A DNA stretch of 64,000 nt from Flectobacillus longus. GTDB taxonomy: Bacteria; Bacteroidota; Bacteroidia; Cytophagales; Spirosomataceae. This document shows, piece by piece, positions 8,258-17,362 of this stretch. Made by a program: the position numbers and the translations under genes. How positions within the stretch are numbered: position 1 is the stretch's first letter; each line of letters begins with the position of its first letter. The notes under the pieces were generated by a model. It did no database searches. It was not told the DNA's origin and worked only from the letters and a program-made list of their open reading frames with translations. The stretch spans positions 62,001 through 126,000 of the forward strand of contig NZ_JASHIC010000014.1 in the NCBI RefSeq assembly GCF_030056705.1, given 5' to 3'.

Positions 8258-9109
8258 ATGGCTTTACTCAGCTCCGAATTAGTAAAAATTACCAATCTCC
8301 AATTAGCCAGCAAATTGGTAAGTGAGGAACTTATGTTAGGGATTCACGCCAGTAAAAGATATGGCTACGGGATTGAATTTGAGCAATATAGACATTACGA
8401 AATAGGAGACGACCCCAAACGCATAGATTGGAAGCTTTTTGCCCGTACCCAAAAACATTTGGTGCGAGAATCGTCTACCGAAAGTAATTATCATATCCGT
8501 TTTGTACTCGACCTTTCTGGTTCGATGAATTATGTCGAGGAGGGGATAAGTCGATTACAATATTGCAAAATCTTGTTGGCTTCTATTGCCTACATGGGTT
8601 TTAGACAAGGCGATCAACTAAGTTTATATGTGCTCAAAGACAATCAAGTACATACTTTAGTAGCCGCTGGCAAGCAAGCTTTTCAACGAATTTTATATTC
8701 TCTGGAAAAAGCAGAAGCGTCAGGAAAATGGACAAGCGATACCAAAAGCTTTCCTGTTTTTCAGCAAAAACAAAAAGAGATACTCTTTTTTGCTTCAGAC
8801 CTTTTACAGCTAGATAATGAATGGATTCAATTGTTGAAAAAATTAGCTAATCCACGAAGAGAAATCTATGTTTTTCAGGTACTTGGACAACATGAGCTAG
8901 ATTTTAATTTAAAAGGATTTTATCGCTTCAAAGATTTGGAAACAGGACAAGAAGTAGAGCTTCAGGCAGAACAAATTAAGGCTGAAGTAAAAGCCAATGC
9001 CGAAACGTTTTTGTCACAAATCGAATCAGATTTAAAAGTGCCTTTTGTTTACTGGAAAAAAATCAGCCTTAAAGATCCGATTGCGGGTATTATCAGAGAA
9101 ATCCTTTGA
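8258..9109 (+). CDS. DUF58 domain protein
   Basis: This 283-residue protein has the DUF58 hallmark YEIGDDPKRIDWKLFART near residues 44-61, followed by a vWA-like fold containing DLSGSMNY, which resembles the MIDAS DxSxS motif. DUF58 proteins are regular partners of MoxR ATPases. No membrane segment is seen. It lies 90 bp after moxR, with a heptad array filling the end of the gap, and 48 bp before the BatA-domain gene. A role in a MoxR-dependent assembly or stress complex is likely from context only. Confidence 0.93.
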   Translation: MALLSSELVKITNLQLASKLVSEELMLGIHASKRYGYGIEFEQYRHYEIGDDPKRIDWKLFARTQKHLVRESSTESNYHIRFVLDLSGSMNYVEEGISRLQYCKILLASIAYMGFRQGDQLSLYVLKDNQVHTLVAAGKQAFQRILYSLEKAEASGKWTSDTKSFPVFQQKQKEILFFASDLLQLDNEWIQLLKKLANPRREIYVFQVLGQHELDFNLKGFYRFKDLETGQEVELQAEQIKAEVKANAETFLSQIESDLKVPFVYWKKISLKDPIAGIIREIL

Positions 9110-9157
9110 TGAAAATATATCAAGCTGATTTTGAACTTTCAAAATTTGACTATTCTA

Positions 9158-10342
9158 ATGATAGATTTTAATACGCCAACATTGCTTTGGGGCTTGTTTG
9201 GTCTAGCGATACCGATTCTGATTCACTTTTGGCATCAGAAACAAGGTAAACGACTAGACTGGGCTGCTACTCAGTGGTTAAGCGAAAAAAACTTACAACA
9301 AGCTAGAGGCATACGATTAGATAATATTTGGCTATTAGTATTGCGTTTGGCAATTGTGCTATTGCTGTGTTTGGCTTTAGCCAAGCCACTTTGGAATACT
9401 TTTCAAACGTCGTCAACTTTCTCTAAAATTCATTTGATAGAGTCGAATACATTGGTTACCAATAACTTCCGATTTGAAATAGAGGAGGCTCTCAGAAAAG
9501 GCGAACCGTGTTTTTGGATAGAAAATCCTCCAACTGAACTGAAAGATTTGTCCGAACAGCCTAAAGAAGCTACTAAGGCAAGTGTATTACAAAATGCGCT
9601 TATAGAGTTAGGAAAAAAGTACCCGAAACAATCTGTGGAATTGTATGTGGTGAACCAACAGTCATTGACAAATTTGCCTGTAATTTATCACCCAACGCCA
9701 CTGAATTTACACGCTATTCCTGATAGTACTAGGCAACATCAAATAAAGGTTTGGCAAGTAGATGGACAGAAAAATGTAGGAATAAATCCCGAAGGGCAAT
9801 TAGGAATAGTAACCGCCAATAATCCAGAAATAGTACAAAAAGGCGCTTTGAAAGTTTGGATTTCAACTTCTGAATCAGCTCAGAAAACGCTGAAAGCGAG
9901 TTTGAAAGCAATTGAAGAAGTGTATCAACTTCCGATTCAAATTTTGGATAAAAACCAAAAGGAGCAAGCACAATTAGTTTGTACTAGTCAACTTCCTCAA
10001 GTGCTAAATCCTGAAGTACTCTATTTGATTCCAGAAAGTGATAAGTATTCGCAAAAGTCCTTGGCTTCGAATGTCATAGAGTGGTCAAACTCAATGAATC
10101 CTCAAACTGATGATGCGGTATTTGAGGGGAAATTTCCTGCATGGTTATTAGAGAAAATTCTAGACTATCAAGGAATCAAAGCTGAGAATAATACCATTTC
10201 AAATCGCCAGTTGAAAGCCTTATTTAAGGAACAAAAATTAGTCAAACCGCTCGAAACAGAATGGTTTACCGCAGTATTAATCACTCTCTTGGTTTTATTG
10301 CTTAGTCTTGAGCGTTGGCTCTCAATTCACCGAAACGCATGA
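9158..10342 (+). CDS. BatA-domain membrane protein
   Basis: This 394-residue protein starts with the BatA N-terminal domain: a membrane segment (LLWGLFGLAIPILIHFW) followed by the basic stretch and a second hydrophobic segment near residue 60. A C-terminal membrane segment (near residues 370-390) anchors the other end. The region between shows no clear MIDAS motif, so it may not be a full vWA protein. The open frame extends to a TTG at 9131, but the ATG at 9158 starts directly at the domain and is preferred. The stop codon overlaps the start of the next gene by ATGA, suggesting translational coupling. Confidence 0.85.
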   Translation: MIDFNTPTLLWGLFGLAIPILIHFWHQKQGKRLDWAATQWLSEKNLQQARGIRLDNIWLLVLRLAIVLLLCLALAKPLWNTFQTSSTFSKIHLIESNTLVTNNFRFEIEEALRKGEPCFWIENPPTELKDLSEQPKEATKASVLQNALIELGKKYPKQSVELYVVNQQSLTNLPVIYHPTPLNLHAIPDSTRQHQIKVWQVDGQKNVGINPEGQLGIVTANNPEIVQKGALKVWISTSESAQKTLKASLKAIEEVYQLPIQILDKNQKEQAQLVCTSQLPQVLNPEVLYLIPESDKYSQKSLASNVIEWSNSMNPQTDDAVFEGKFPAWLLEKILDYQGIKAENNTISNRQLKALFKEQKLVKPLETEWFTAVLITLLVLLLSLERWLSIHRNA

Positions 10343-12543
10343 ATCCTTTCTCACAAATCATATCAAAAGTTAAATGGCAATTGCATACCGAAGATTTGCT
10401 CAGAGGGCTATCTGTTTTCGGCGTAATTGCGATTTGGCTTCATTACTATTTCCCTGTTGCAATCTGGACATGGGCTTTGGCTTTTGTGGCTGCTTTGGCT
10501 TGGTCTTTTTGGAAAGGCTTTTTTTCCACAAAACACCAACAAGCCATTCGCTTAGTGCATCAAAAAATCGATAATACTGAATATAGCCTAGATTTATTGG
10601 AGAAAAACGAGCTTAATATTGCCGAGCAACTCCAAATTAATCGCTTATTCGAAAAAGGAAATCTGCAAACACCTTGGGTTTTTACGCATCATTTGTGGTA
10701 TTATCTGGGAGCCGTTGCTGCATCAATTTTATTGACTGTTTTGTTTGACCAATCTTTTGTTCAAAAACTATCCGAAAAGTCTTTGACAGAAATTGTTTCA
10801 GGAAAAAAAGATACACCAGCCGTACCACCCCAATTTGAAAAAGCAGTGTTAACGGTCGTTCCACCAGCTTATACTGGTTTACAGACTGTTCAATCCGAGC
10901 AACTAAATGCCTCAGCAATTGTAGGCTCAAATTTGACTTGGCAGTTGACATTTTCACATCGAGACCAACTCAAGGTTAAGCTCAGCAATGCCAGAGGCGT
11001 TGAACTTTCTTTTTCACAAAAAGAAGATAAATATATCTACCAAGATCAATTGTTGAGCTCAGGTTTATATGCGATCAAAGCCTATTGGAAAGACTCATTG
11101 ATTTATGCTTCAGACTATTATCGCTTGGAGGCCTTACCAGACGCAGCCCCTAAAATTGAACCAAGTAGCAAAGAATTATATAGTTTTCATTACCTCAAAG
11201 ACCCTAAAACAGTACAGTTAAATGCCAAGGTTTCGGATGATTTTATGGTAAATGAGGTCTATATGATTGCGACTTTGGCAAGAGGTAGCGGTGAAAATGT
11301 AAAGTTTCGTGAAGTAAAAATGCCTATCACACAAAAGGCTTTTAAAACAGCACAGTTGAGTAAATCTATCGACTTAAAAGCGCTCAATTTTACGCCAGGA
11401 GATGAATTATACTATTATTGGGCAGCAATCGATAATCGTAAACCTAAGCCAAATTATACAAAATCAGATACATATTTTATTGTTTATAAAGATACGACCA
11501 AGGCAGAAGAATCAGACTTGGCAACAATGGCTATGAATATCATGCCTGAGTATTTCAGAAGCCAGCGCCAGATTATTATTGATACTGAAAAACTGATTGC
11601 CAAACGTAAAAAAATTGCCGATAAAGAGTTTAAAAGTGCCTCAAACGAAATTGGTTTTGACCAAAAAGCCTTGCGTTTGAGATATGGGCAATATTTGGGT
11701 GAAGAGTTCGAAAATTCGATAGGTGGAGGCAATCCCTTACCAGACAATGCTGATAAAGATGGTGATGTTTTAAAAGGTTTTCGCCATGCCCACGATGAAG
11801 GTGAGCATGATCATGACCAAGCCGAAAAACATGAGGAAGAACATCATCATCATGAACAGTCCAATGATGATAATAAAGATCCATTGGCAAGTATGCTAGC
11901 GGATTATGTACACTCGCACGACGATGGAGAAGCTAATACCTTTTACGAACAATCCACTCGAAGTTTGTTGAAGTCTTCACTTGAACAAATGTGGCAATCC
12001 GAACTGCATTTGCGCATGTATGAACCAGAAAAGGCATTGCCGTACGAGAAAAAAGCTTTGGAGTTTTTGAAAGCCGCACAACACAAGGCCAGAACTTTTG
12101 CCAAGAAAACGAGCTTTGACCCACCTCCAATCAAGGAAAAAGAAAAGAGACTGTCAGGCGAGTTGACCAAGTTCAATGCCAAGTTTAGTTATGCAAAAAA
12201 ACTTTCTCAAGAACAATTAACAGCTTTGGCCGCTGAAGTAATGGGCTATTTACAAGAAGAAAAAACGCTAAATGGTTTGCAAAAACAAAAGGTGCTGACG
12301 CTAAGCATGGCATTGAGTCAAAAGGTATTGGATACAGGCATGAATCAATGGAGTATTTTGTCGGATTTACAAAAATTGGCTAGCGGAAAAGTTTTAGACT
12401 CAGTACAAGCCAAACGCTTGAATACTCGTATTTTCGCCTTACTCAATACAGATTTACCCAAACCGTCTTCAGCAACGCCACAAGGAAATGTTTCTGAAAA
12501 AAGATTGGAAAAATCTTTTTTCAGAAATTGGGCAAACAATTAG
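10339..12543 (+). CDS. Large membrane protein, DUF4175-like, with His-rich insert
   Basis: This 734-residue protein begins with two hydrophobic segments (near residues 25-60) and has a third near residue 120, then a long soluble region. The architecture and its place after BatA resemble DUF4175-type proteins, though this assignment is tentative. Around residues 482-514 (11784-11880) there is a strongly acidic, histidine-rich stretch with a run of four His, which could bind Zn, Ni or Cu. The C-terminal third is rich in Lys and Gln and probably helical. The ATG at 10339 overlaps the upstream stop codon, so the two proteins are probably made together. Confidence 0.75.
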   Translation: MNPFSQIISKVKWQLHTEDLLRGLSVFGVIAIWLHYYFPVAIWTWALAFVAALAWSFWKGFFSTKHQQAIRLVHQKIDNTEYSLDLLEKNELNIAEQLQINRLFEKGNLQTPWVFTHHLWYYLGAVAASILLTVLFDQSFVQKLSEKSLTEIVSGKKDTPAVPPQFEKAVLTVVPPAYTGLQTVQSEQLNASAIVGSNLTWQLTFSHRDQLKVKLSNARGVELSFSQKEDKYIYQDQLLSSGLYAIKAYWKDSLIYASDYYRLEALPDAAPKIEPSSKELYSFHYLKDPKTVQLNAKVSDDFMVNEVYMIATLARGSGENVKFREVKMPITQKAFKTAQLSKSIDLKALNFTPGDELYYYWAAIDNRKPKPNYTKSDTYFIVYKDTTKAEESDLATMAMNIMPEYFRSQRQIIIDTEKLIAKRKKIADKEFKSASNEIGFDQKALRLRYGQYLGEEFENSIGGGNPLPDNADKDGDVLKGFRHAHDEGEHDHDQAEKHEEEHHHHEQSNDDNKDPLASMLADYVHSHDDGEANTFYEQSTRSLLKSSLEQMWQSELHLRMYEPEKALPYEKKALEFLKAAQHKARTFAKKTSFDPPPIKEKEKRLSGELTKFNAKFSYAKKLSQEQLTALAAEVMGYLQEEKTLNGLQKQKVLTLSMALSQKVLDTGMNQWSILSDLQKLASGKVLDSVQAKRLNTRIFALLNTDLPKPSSATPQGNVSEKRLEKSFFRNWANN

Positions 12544-12645
12544 ATAGAGATGTTGCATGCAACGTCTTCAAGGTAGATCAATAAAAAATCAACGATTCAC
12601 AGGAAAAGGCATGCAAGGCATCTACAGAAAAATATTGAAAACCAG

Positions 12646-14304
12646 ATGATATTACAGATCAACTTTCAATTCCAACTCAACACTGTATCCAATATAATCT
12701 TATTGGTAGCTGTGGTGGTTATGGGAATAGTACAATTTTTAGCCCTTTGGAGAAACCGCTCAAAAGGAAGATGGAGTTTAAAAGTATTACTGAATTTTTT
12801 ACTTTGGATAAGCGTATTGGGCTGGATATTACAACCCACCATTACCCGTTCCTCAGATTCAAATCAGATATTACTTTATCAACAGAATATACCACATACA
12901 AACCTTCAACATTGGCAAGATAGTCTTCATGTAGCTGAGAGTTTTACAGAAAAAGAACTATTACAAGCCATTAATGAGCATCCAGCTTGGATTACACAGA
13001 TAGGGACTGTCTACTTAGCTGGGACGCATTTTGAGCCAACTTTGCTCAATCAACTGCTCGATAAAGAATGGAAATGGCTACCTGCTTGGGAAAATAATCA
13101 AGTTGAGTCTATTAGATGGGAAGGTGTTTTGTACAGAGGAGATTTGCAACGTGTCAGTGGAAAAATATTGAGTGAGAAAACGCAAGTATTGAGCCTGAAA
13201 ATTGGAGAACAAGTATTGGATAGTATTTCCCTTAAAAAAGGCTTAGTTGATTTTGATCTTAAATTTTCAGCTTTTGCCAAAGGAAAAGCCAAATGTGAGT
13301 TATGGCTTGGCGAAAAGCTATTGCAGCCCATACATTTTGCAGTAATGGAAAAACCGAGTAAAAGTGTATTGGTATTACAAAGTAACCCCGATTTTGAAAG
13401 TAAAACTTTGGCCGACTGGATGGGCAAACGTGGTTACAAGGTAGAAGTTTGGACTAAAGTAGCGAAGAATACCCAAAATCAATTTCAAATTAATACCAAG
13501 CAAACCATTAAATCATACGACTTGATTGTGACTGACCCTAGCTTAGCAGGCGATGCAAGGGTCAAGAAGGTATTGGGAGAAAATAAAGGCGTTTTGATTA
13601 TCAATTTGACCAATCCCGAAACAGAAACCCGTATCATCAATCAGGCGTTGGGAACACAATGGCGACTGACAAAAAGCTCTACACAAGAAGCTATCCAATT
13701 ATCCAATGATTTGACAGCCTTACCTTATCAAATACAACCCAATACTTGGCAAAAAAGCTTGAAGGAATATCCCATTGCCGTACAACGCCAGAAGGGGAGA
13801 GTAGGGCTGAGTTTGCTCAACGAAACCTATCCTTTGATGCTCAGTGGCGATAGTGTTACTTATAACAAAATTTGGGCTTCAACCTTGGAAGCTGTTCTTC
13901 CTTCCGAGCCAATATCAGTACAAGTTAATGCCCCTGTTTTTGTCAATATTCCTACACAAATCAGGCTGAATACACTGAAGAGAAATAGCGATTGGCAAGT
14001 AGGGGAAGATACCCTTAAGCCGTCGGTATCGTCATTGAACTCGCAGAATGAGTATCAAAACTACCGATTTACAAAGGCTGGTTGGCAACCACTTTTTGAC
14101 AGTTTATCGGTATATGTCGAGGACTCAACGCAGGGTTTGGCGTACTTACAACGGCTAAAAATGTATGTTGAAAATAATTTTTCAGAAAAAAAACAAAAAA
14201 ATATAGATCTTTCAATCGCCCGACAAGCGAGCCTTTCGCCTTGGCTTTGGTGGGTGCTTATCCTATTCATTCTTACGGCTTTATGGGTAGAACCAAAATG
14301 CTAA
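12646..14304 (+). CDS. Membrane protein of the MoxR/BatA cluster, function unknown
   Basis: This 552-residue protein has two N-terminal membrane segments (about residues 15-35 and 45-62), a long extracytoplasmic region and a final membrane segment (LWWVLILFILTALWV) before a very short tail. The layout matches membrane proteins that end MoxR-DUF58-BatA operons in Bacteroidota, and the central region recalls a class I glutamine amidotransferase-like fold, but I see no catalytic triad. It follows the previous gene after 102 bp and is the last gene of the cluster before the tRNA unit. Confidence 0.7.
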   Translation: MILQINFQFQLNTVSNIILLVAVVVMGIVQFLALWRNRSKGRWSLKVLLNFLLWISVLGWILQPTITRSSDSNQILLYQQNIPHTNLQHWQDSLHVAESFTEKELLQAINEHPAWITQIGTVYLAGTHFEPTLLNQLLDKEWKWLPAWENNQVESIRWEGVLYRGDLQRVSGKILSEKTQVLSLKIGEQVLDSISLKKGLVDFDLKFSAFAKGKAKCELWLGEKLLQPIHFAVMEKPSKSVLVLQSNPDFESKTLADWMGKRGYKVEVWTKVAKNTQNQFQINTKQTIKSYDLIVTDPSLAGDARVKKVLGENKGVLIINLTNPETETRIINQALGTQWRLTKSSTQEAIQLSNDLTALPYQIQPNTWQKSLKEYPIAVQRQKGRVGLSLLNETYPLMLSGDSVTYNKIWASTLEAVLPSEPISVQVNAPVFVNIPTQIRLNTLKRNSDWQVGEDTLKPSVSSLNSQNEYQNYRFTKAGWQPLFDSLSVYVEDSTQGLAYLQRLKMYVENNFSEKKQKNIDLSIARQASLSPWLWWVLILFILTALWVEPKC

Positions 14305-14383
14305 AAAAGCCCTTTGAATAGATAAAAAAGCTATTTTTTTGCAAGAAAGAAGAAAATAATTATTGATTTTTCTTTTGATGAGA

Positions 14384-14415
14384 TTTGGAGGATAAATAAA
14401 AACTCTCTACCTTTG
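14384..14415 (+). promoter_or_regulatory. Bacteroidota-type promoter of tRNA-Leu
   Basis: TTTG at 14384-14387 and TACCTTTG at 14408-14415 match the -33 (TTTG) and -7 (TAnnTTTG) elements of Bacteroidota primary sigma promoters, with a 20-bp spacer. Transcription would start near 14422, about 48 bp before the tRNA. This is the best promoter match in the window. Confidence 0.75.
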
Positions 14416-14469
14416 CATCACGAAACGAAAGAACAACGATTCGCATTCAAGTTTACTTGAATACCAAAT

Positions 14470-14553
14470 GCCCAGATGGCGGAATTGGTAGACGCGTTGG
14501 TCTCAAACACCAATGCCTTCATTGGCATGCCGGTTCGACTCCGGCTCTGGGTA
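14470..14553 (+). tRNA. tRNA-Leu (anticodon CAA)
   Basis: The acceptor stem pairs GCCCAGA (14470-14476) with TCTGGGT (14546-14552), followed by discriminator A at 14553. The anticodon arm TTGGT-CTCAAAC-ACCAA gives anticodon CAA, which reads UUG. A long variable arm with a TGCC/GGCA stem marks a class II tRNA, and the T arm has GCCGG-TTCGACT-CCGGC. The 3' CCA is not encoded. A short open frame crossing this position is not real. Confidence 0.97.
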
Positions 14554-14555
14554 CT

Positions 14556-14589
14556 AAGAGGAACAAATTTATTTGTTCCTCTTTTTTTT
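14556..14589 (+). terminator. Intrinsic terminator of tRNA-Leu
   Basis: AAGAGGAACAAAT (14556-14568) pairs with ATTTGTTCCTCTT (14571-14583) and runs into eight T residues. It lies three bases after the tRNA, making a compact single-gene transcription unit. Confidence 0.92.
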
Positions 14590-14671
14590 GTGCTCTTTTT
14601 CTACCTAAACTTCTTTCTGTAACATTTTCATCAAGTCTTCTTGATATTGTAATTCAATAGAAATGTGACTC

Positions 14672-15598
14672 TCAAAATAAACTATCAATTCGTCCTTGCA
14701 AGCCTCCTGTATGCACAGCCACCACTTGACTCCCTTTTTTAAAATGTCCCTTTTCGGCTAAATCTATGATGCCATAGAGCATTTTGCCTGTGTAGACTTG
14801 TTCGAGTTGGAGGGTTGGATTATAGCTTTCAAGTTGTCGGATAAAGTCTAGTAGCACAGGAGTATGTTTTGCGTATCCACCAAAATGGTAGGTGTCGAGT
14901 AGGGCAAAGCGCGTAAAATCAATGGTAGAGTTTTTGGAAAGGAGGTCTTGAATATCATTCAAAAGTCCCGAGGTTGCCCCTTTGAGTGCCGTAATTCCAA
15001 TGACTTGCGTAGGGGCTTTACTCGAAGCAAGTATGCCTGCAATGGTTCCCCCTGTACCGACTGCCGAAACGATATAGTCGGGTTGGGTTTGTTGATATAT
15101 CTCTTGACTCAACTCTGCTAAGCCTCTTAAGGCTAAATGATTGCTACCACCTTCTGGTAAATAATAGGCTTTTTCTAAAGCGATATCTTCTTGTTTTAAC
15201 TGTCTTAAAATCTCCTCTTTGTCTCGATACGCTGTTCGGCTGACAAACTTGAACTGCATTCCTTGTTGAGAAGCATATTGCAAGGTTGGGCTCGATTGTG
15301 GATTGAGTTCATCACCACGAATAATTCCTAAAGTATCAAAACCAAAAACTTTTCCTGCGGAGGCAGTCGCATAAATATGATTTGAATAAGCTCCTCCAAA
15401 AGTAATAAGTTGCCTAAAGCCTTGCTGATGCGCTTCTATCAAATTATACTTCATTTTGCGCCATTTGTTTCCTGAAATACTCGGATGAATTAAGTCATCA
15501 CGTTTCAAAATCAGTTGAATCTCTGCTTTTTCTAAAACAGGATGAAAAATTGTTTGTATAGGAGAAATAGGAAGGTCAAATGATGGGTAACTTGGCAT
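14672..15598 (-). CDS. PLP enzyme: D-cysteine desulfhydrase / ACC deaminase family
   Basis: This 308-residue protein belongs to the PLP fold-type II group that includes 1-aminocyclopropane-1-carboxylate deaminase and D-cysteine desulfhydrase. The motif SGNKWRKMKYNL near residues 42-53 carries the probable PLP lysine. GGAYSNH and the phosphate-binding glycine-rich segment SAVGTGGTIAG follow. D-cysteine desulfhydrase releases pyruvate, ammonia and sulfide, while ACC deaminase releases 2-oxobutyrate. The two activities cannot be separated safely by sequence reading. It is a single gene, divergent from the pseudouridine synthase at 15776. Confidence 0.88.
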   Translation of the reverse strand: MPSYPSFDLPISPIQTIFHPVLEKAEIQLILKRDDLIHPSISGNKWRKMKYNLIEAHQQGFRQLITFGGAYSNHIYATASAGKVFGFDTLGIIRGDELNPQSSPTLQYASQQGMQFKFVSRTAYRDKEEILRQLKQEDIALEKAYYLPEGGSNHLALRGLAELSQEIYQQTQPDYIVSAVGTGGTIAGILASSKAPTQVIGITALKGATSGLLNDIQDLLSKNSTIDFTRFALLDTYHFGGYAKHTPVLLDFIRQLESYNPTLQLEQVYTGKMLYGIIDLAEKGHFKKGSQVVAVHTGGLQGRIDSLF

Positions 15599-15644
15599 AA
15601 TAAGGCATTTGAAGCGTCTGTAATGAATGAATTTATAAGTCTTA

Positions 15645-15756
15645 CAAAATTACCTTAAATAGGTTGGTAGTCCCTTTATACCTAGCAATGAATTTTAAGA
15701 CTAATCTTGTATCCTTAATTTATTTCAGCTTTTCTTAACTAAAATTAATAATTTTG
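15645..15756. promoter_or_regulatory. Divergent -7-like boxes between two genes
   Basis: TAATTTTG occurs on the plus strand at 15749-15756, 19 bp before the pseudouridine synthase start. The same box occurs on the minus strand (plus-strand CAAAATTA, 15645-15652), facing the PLP enzyme. Neither has a good -33 TTTG, so this is a weak call. Confidence 0.3.
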
Positions 15757-15775
15757 TATTTGAAAACACGAAATT

Positions 15776-16795
15776 ATGCAAGAACTGGAAGAAGACGAAG
15801 AAGAATTATACGAACATCATCGAATCGTAGTAGAAAAAGGCCAAGATCTTGTACGTCTTGACAAATACTTGATGATGCGTATGCAAAATGCGACTCGAAA
15901 CAAGATTCAAAACGGCATAGATTTAGGTCTCGTAAAAGTCAACGATATTGTAACCAAAGCAAGTTATAAAGTTAAACCTTTTGATGTGGTTACGGTGTCG
16001 CTGCCACACCCTCCACGTGAAGGTGGTATCGAGCCTGAGAATATTCCTTTGGATATTGTCTATGAAGACGAAGATTTGTTGGTGGTAAATAAACCTGCGG
16101 GTATGGTGGTTCACCCTGCTTTTGGGCATTGGGAGGGTACACTAGTGAATGCCTTGGTATATCATTTCCAAAATTTACCCACACATCGTAATGGTGAAGT
16201 TCGTCCAGGTTTGGTACATCGTATCGACAAAGAAACCTCTGGACTTTTGGTAATTGCCAAAAACGACTATGCCATGACGCATTTGGCTAAACAATTTTTT
16301 GATCATAGCATCGAGCGTACGTATTATGCCTTGGTTTGGGGCGAACTTAAAAACGAAGAAGGTACTGTTACAGGACATATTGGTCGTAGTATAAAAGACC
16401 GTAAAATCCGTGCGGTATTTCCTGATGGTTCGGTTGGAAAACATGCCGTAACGCATTACAAAGTCTTGAAAAATTTGCGTTATGTATCCTTGGTAAAGTG
16501 TAACTTAGAAACGGGGCGTACTCACCAAATTCGTGTGCATTTTAAGCATATTGGGCATCCTCTTTTCAATGATAGTACTTACGGAGGCGATAAAATTTTG
16601 AGAGGAACTTTGTTCTCAAAGTATGAACAATACGTAGGCAATTGTTTTAAAATTTGTCCGCGTCATGCCTTACATGCTAAGTCTTTAGGCTTTATTCATC
16701 CAACGACGGGCAAGTTTATGCAGTTTGATACTGATTTACCAGAAGACATGCAGAATTTGCTTGAAAAATGGGAAAAATACGTAAACAACGAATAG
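15776..16795 (+). CDS. RluA/RluD-family pseudouridine synthase
   Basis: This 339-residue protein has an N-terminal S4 RNA-binding domain (about residues 22-85) and the RluA-family catalytic motif HRIDKETSGLLV, with catalytic Asp151. The GRTHQIRVH segment near residue 245 is also typical. The order and length match RluD, which modifies helix 69 of 23S rRNA in the large subunit, but the RluC and RluA subgroups cannot be fully excluded. The N-terminus is highly acidic. The gene stands alone. Confidence 0.92.
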   Translation: MQELEEDEEELYEHHRIVVEKGQDLVRLDKYLMMRMQNATRNKIQNGIDLGLVKVNDIVTKASYKVKPFDVVTVSLPHPPREGGIEPENIPLDIVYEDEDLLVVNKPAGMVVHPAFGHWEGTLVNALVYHFQNLPTHRNGEVRPGLVHRIDKETSGLLVIAKNDYAMTHLAKQFFDHSIERTYYALVWGELKNEEGTVTGHIGRSIKDRKIRAVFPDGSVGKHAVTHYKVLKNLRYVSLVKCNLETGRTHQIRVHFKHIGHPLFNDSTYGGDKILRGTLFSKYEQYVGNCFKICPRHALHAKSLGFIHPTTGKFMQFDTDLPEDMQNLLEKWEKYVNNE

Positions 16796-16928
16796 AATTT
16801 TTTTATTATTTTGTCATAAAAATGGTTTGAATAACTCATGATTTAAGCAAACATCGTATTGATTCATGAATTATCGCTAAAATAGTATTGATTGTTTTCT
16901 GAAAGATTTTATCAATTTTTTAGTTAAT

Positions 16929-16966
16929 GTGTAAATAGATTTTCATTCATATTTACACGATTTTTT
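16929..16966 (+). terminator. Possible terminator after the RluD-like gene
   Basis: GTGTAAATA (16929-16937) pairs with TATTTACAC (16950-16958) over a 12-nt loop and is followed by GATTTTTTG. The stem is AT-rich, so this is a moderate call. It lies 130 bp after the stop codon. Confidence 0.4.
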
Positions 16967-16996
16967 GAGTTCTTAACAATTTGTTCTTGTAAAGCC

Positions 16997-17215
16997 ATGA
17001 ATACCTTTGTTACCGAAACAGAAGATTTAGTCGATTATTTAGCAGGCATCGAACGAGCTAAAAGACCTAAAAAGGCCAAGTCCTTAAAAAACTACATTTC
17101 CACTTTTTTTGTGGGATCGCATCCTCCTCAAAGCCCGCACAACCTCTTGCGAGAATTAGAGCAAAAAGGTTGGATTTTTATTGGATTGAATGGAGATATT
17201 ATTTACAATTTTTAG
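16997..17215 (+). CDS. Small protein of unknown function (72 residues)
   Basis: The protein is short, basic in the middle (RAKRPKKAKSLKNY) and ends with a segment resembling a winged-helix tail (HNLLRELEQKGWIFIGLNGDIIY). It has no signal peptide or membrane segment. Support for a real gene comes from its clean position between two hairpins and its own downstream terminator at 17247. The tail recalls C-terminal domains of NYN-type proteins, but this is only an impression. Confidence 0.55.
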   Translation: MNTFVTETEDLVDYLAGIERAKRPKKAKSLKNYISTFFVGSHPPQSPHNLLRELEQKGWIFIGLNGDIIYNF

Positions 17216-17246
17216 CAACAAAGCAATTTGTCTGAAAATGTAAGCT

Positions 17247-17286
17247 AAGTCAGTTGTTGAGCAAAAGCCTCGCAACTGACTTTTTT
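17247..17286 (+). terminator. Intrinsic terminator
   Basis: AGTCAGTTG (17248-17256) pairs with CAACTGACT (17273-17281), with further partial pairing inside the loop, followed by six T residues. It ends the transcript of the 72-residue protein. Confidence 0.8.
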
Positions 17287-17362
17287 ATTATATTTGAAAA
17301 ATCATTATAGAAATAGAAAGGCTATTGCGAAGTCTTTTTTTATTTCCTAAAACCATTCCTCA

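Noticed and set aside
11630-11890. His-rich minus-strand open frame
   Set aside because: It is the complement of the His/acidic stretch of the membrane protein and has no independent support.
14457-14660. Open frame over the tRNA-Leu gene
   Set aside because: The frame consists of tRNA and terminator sequence. The tRNA is certain.
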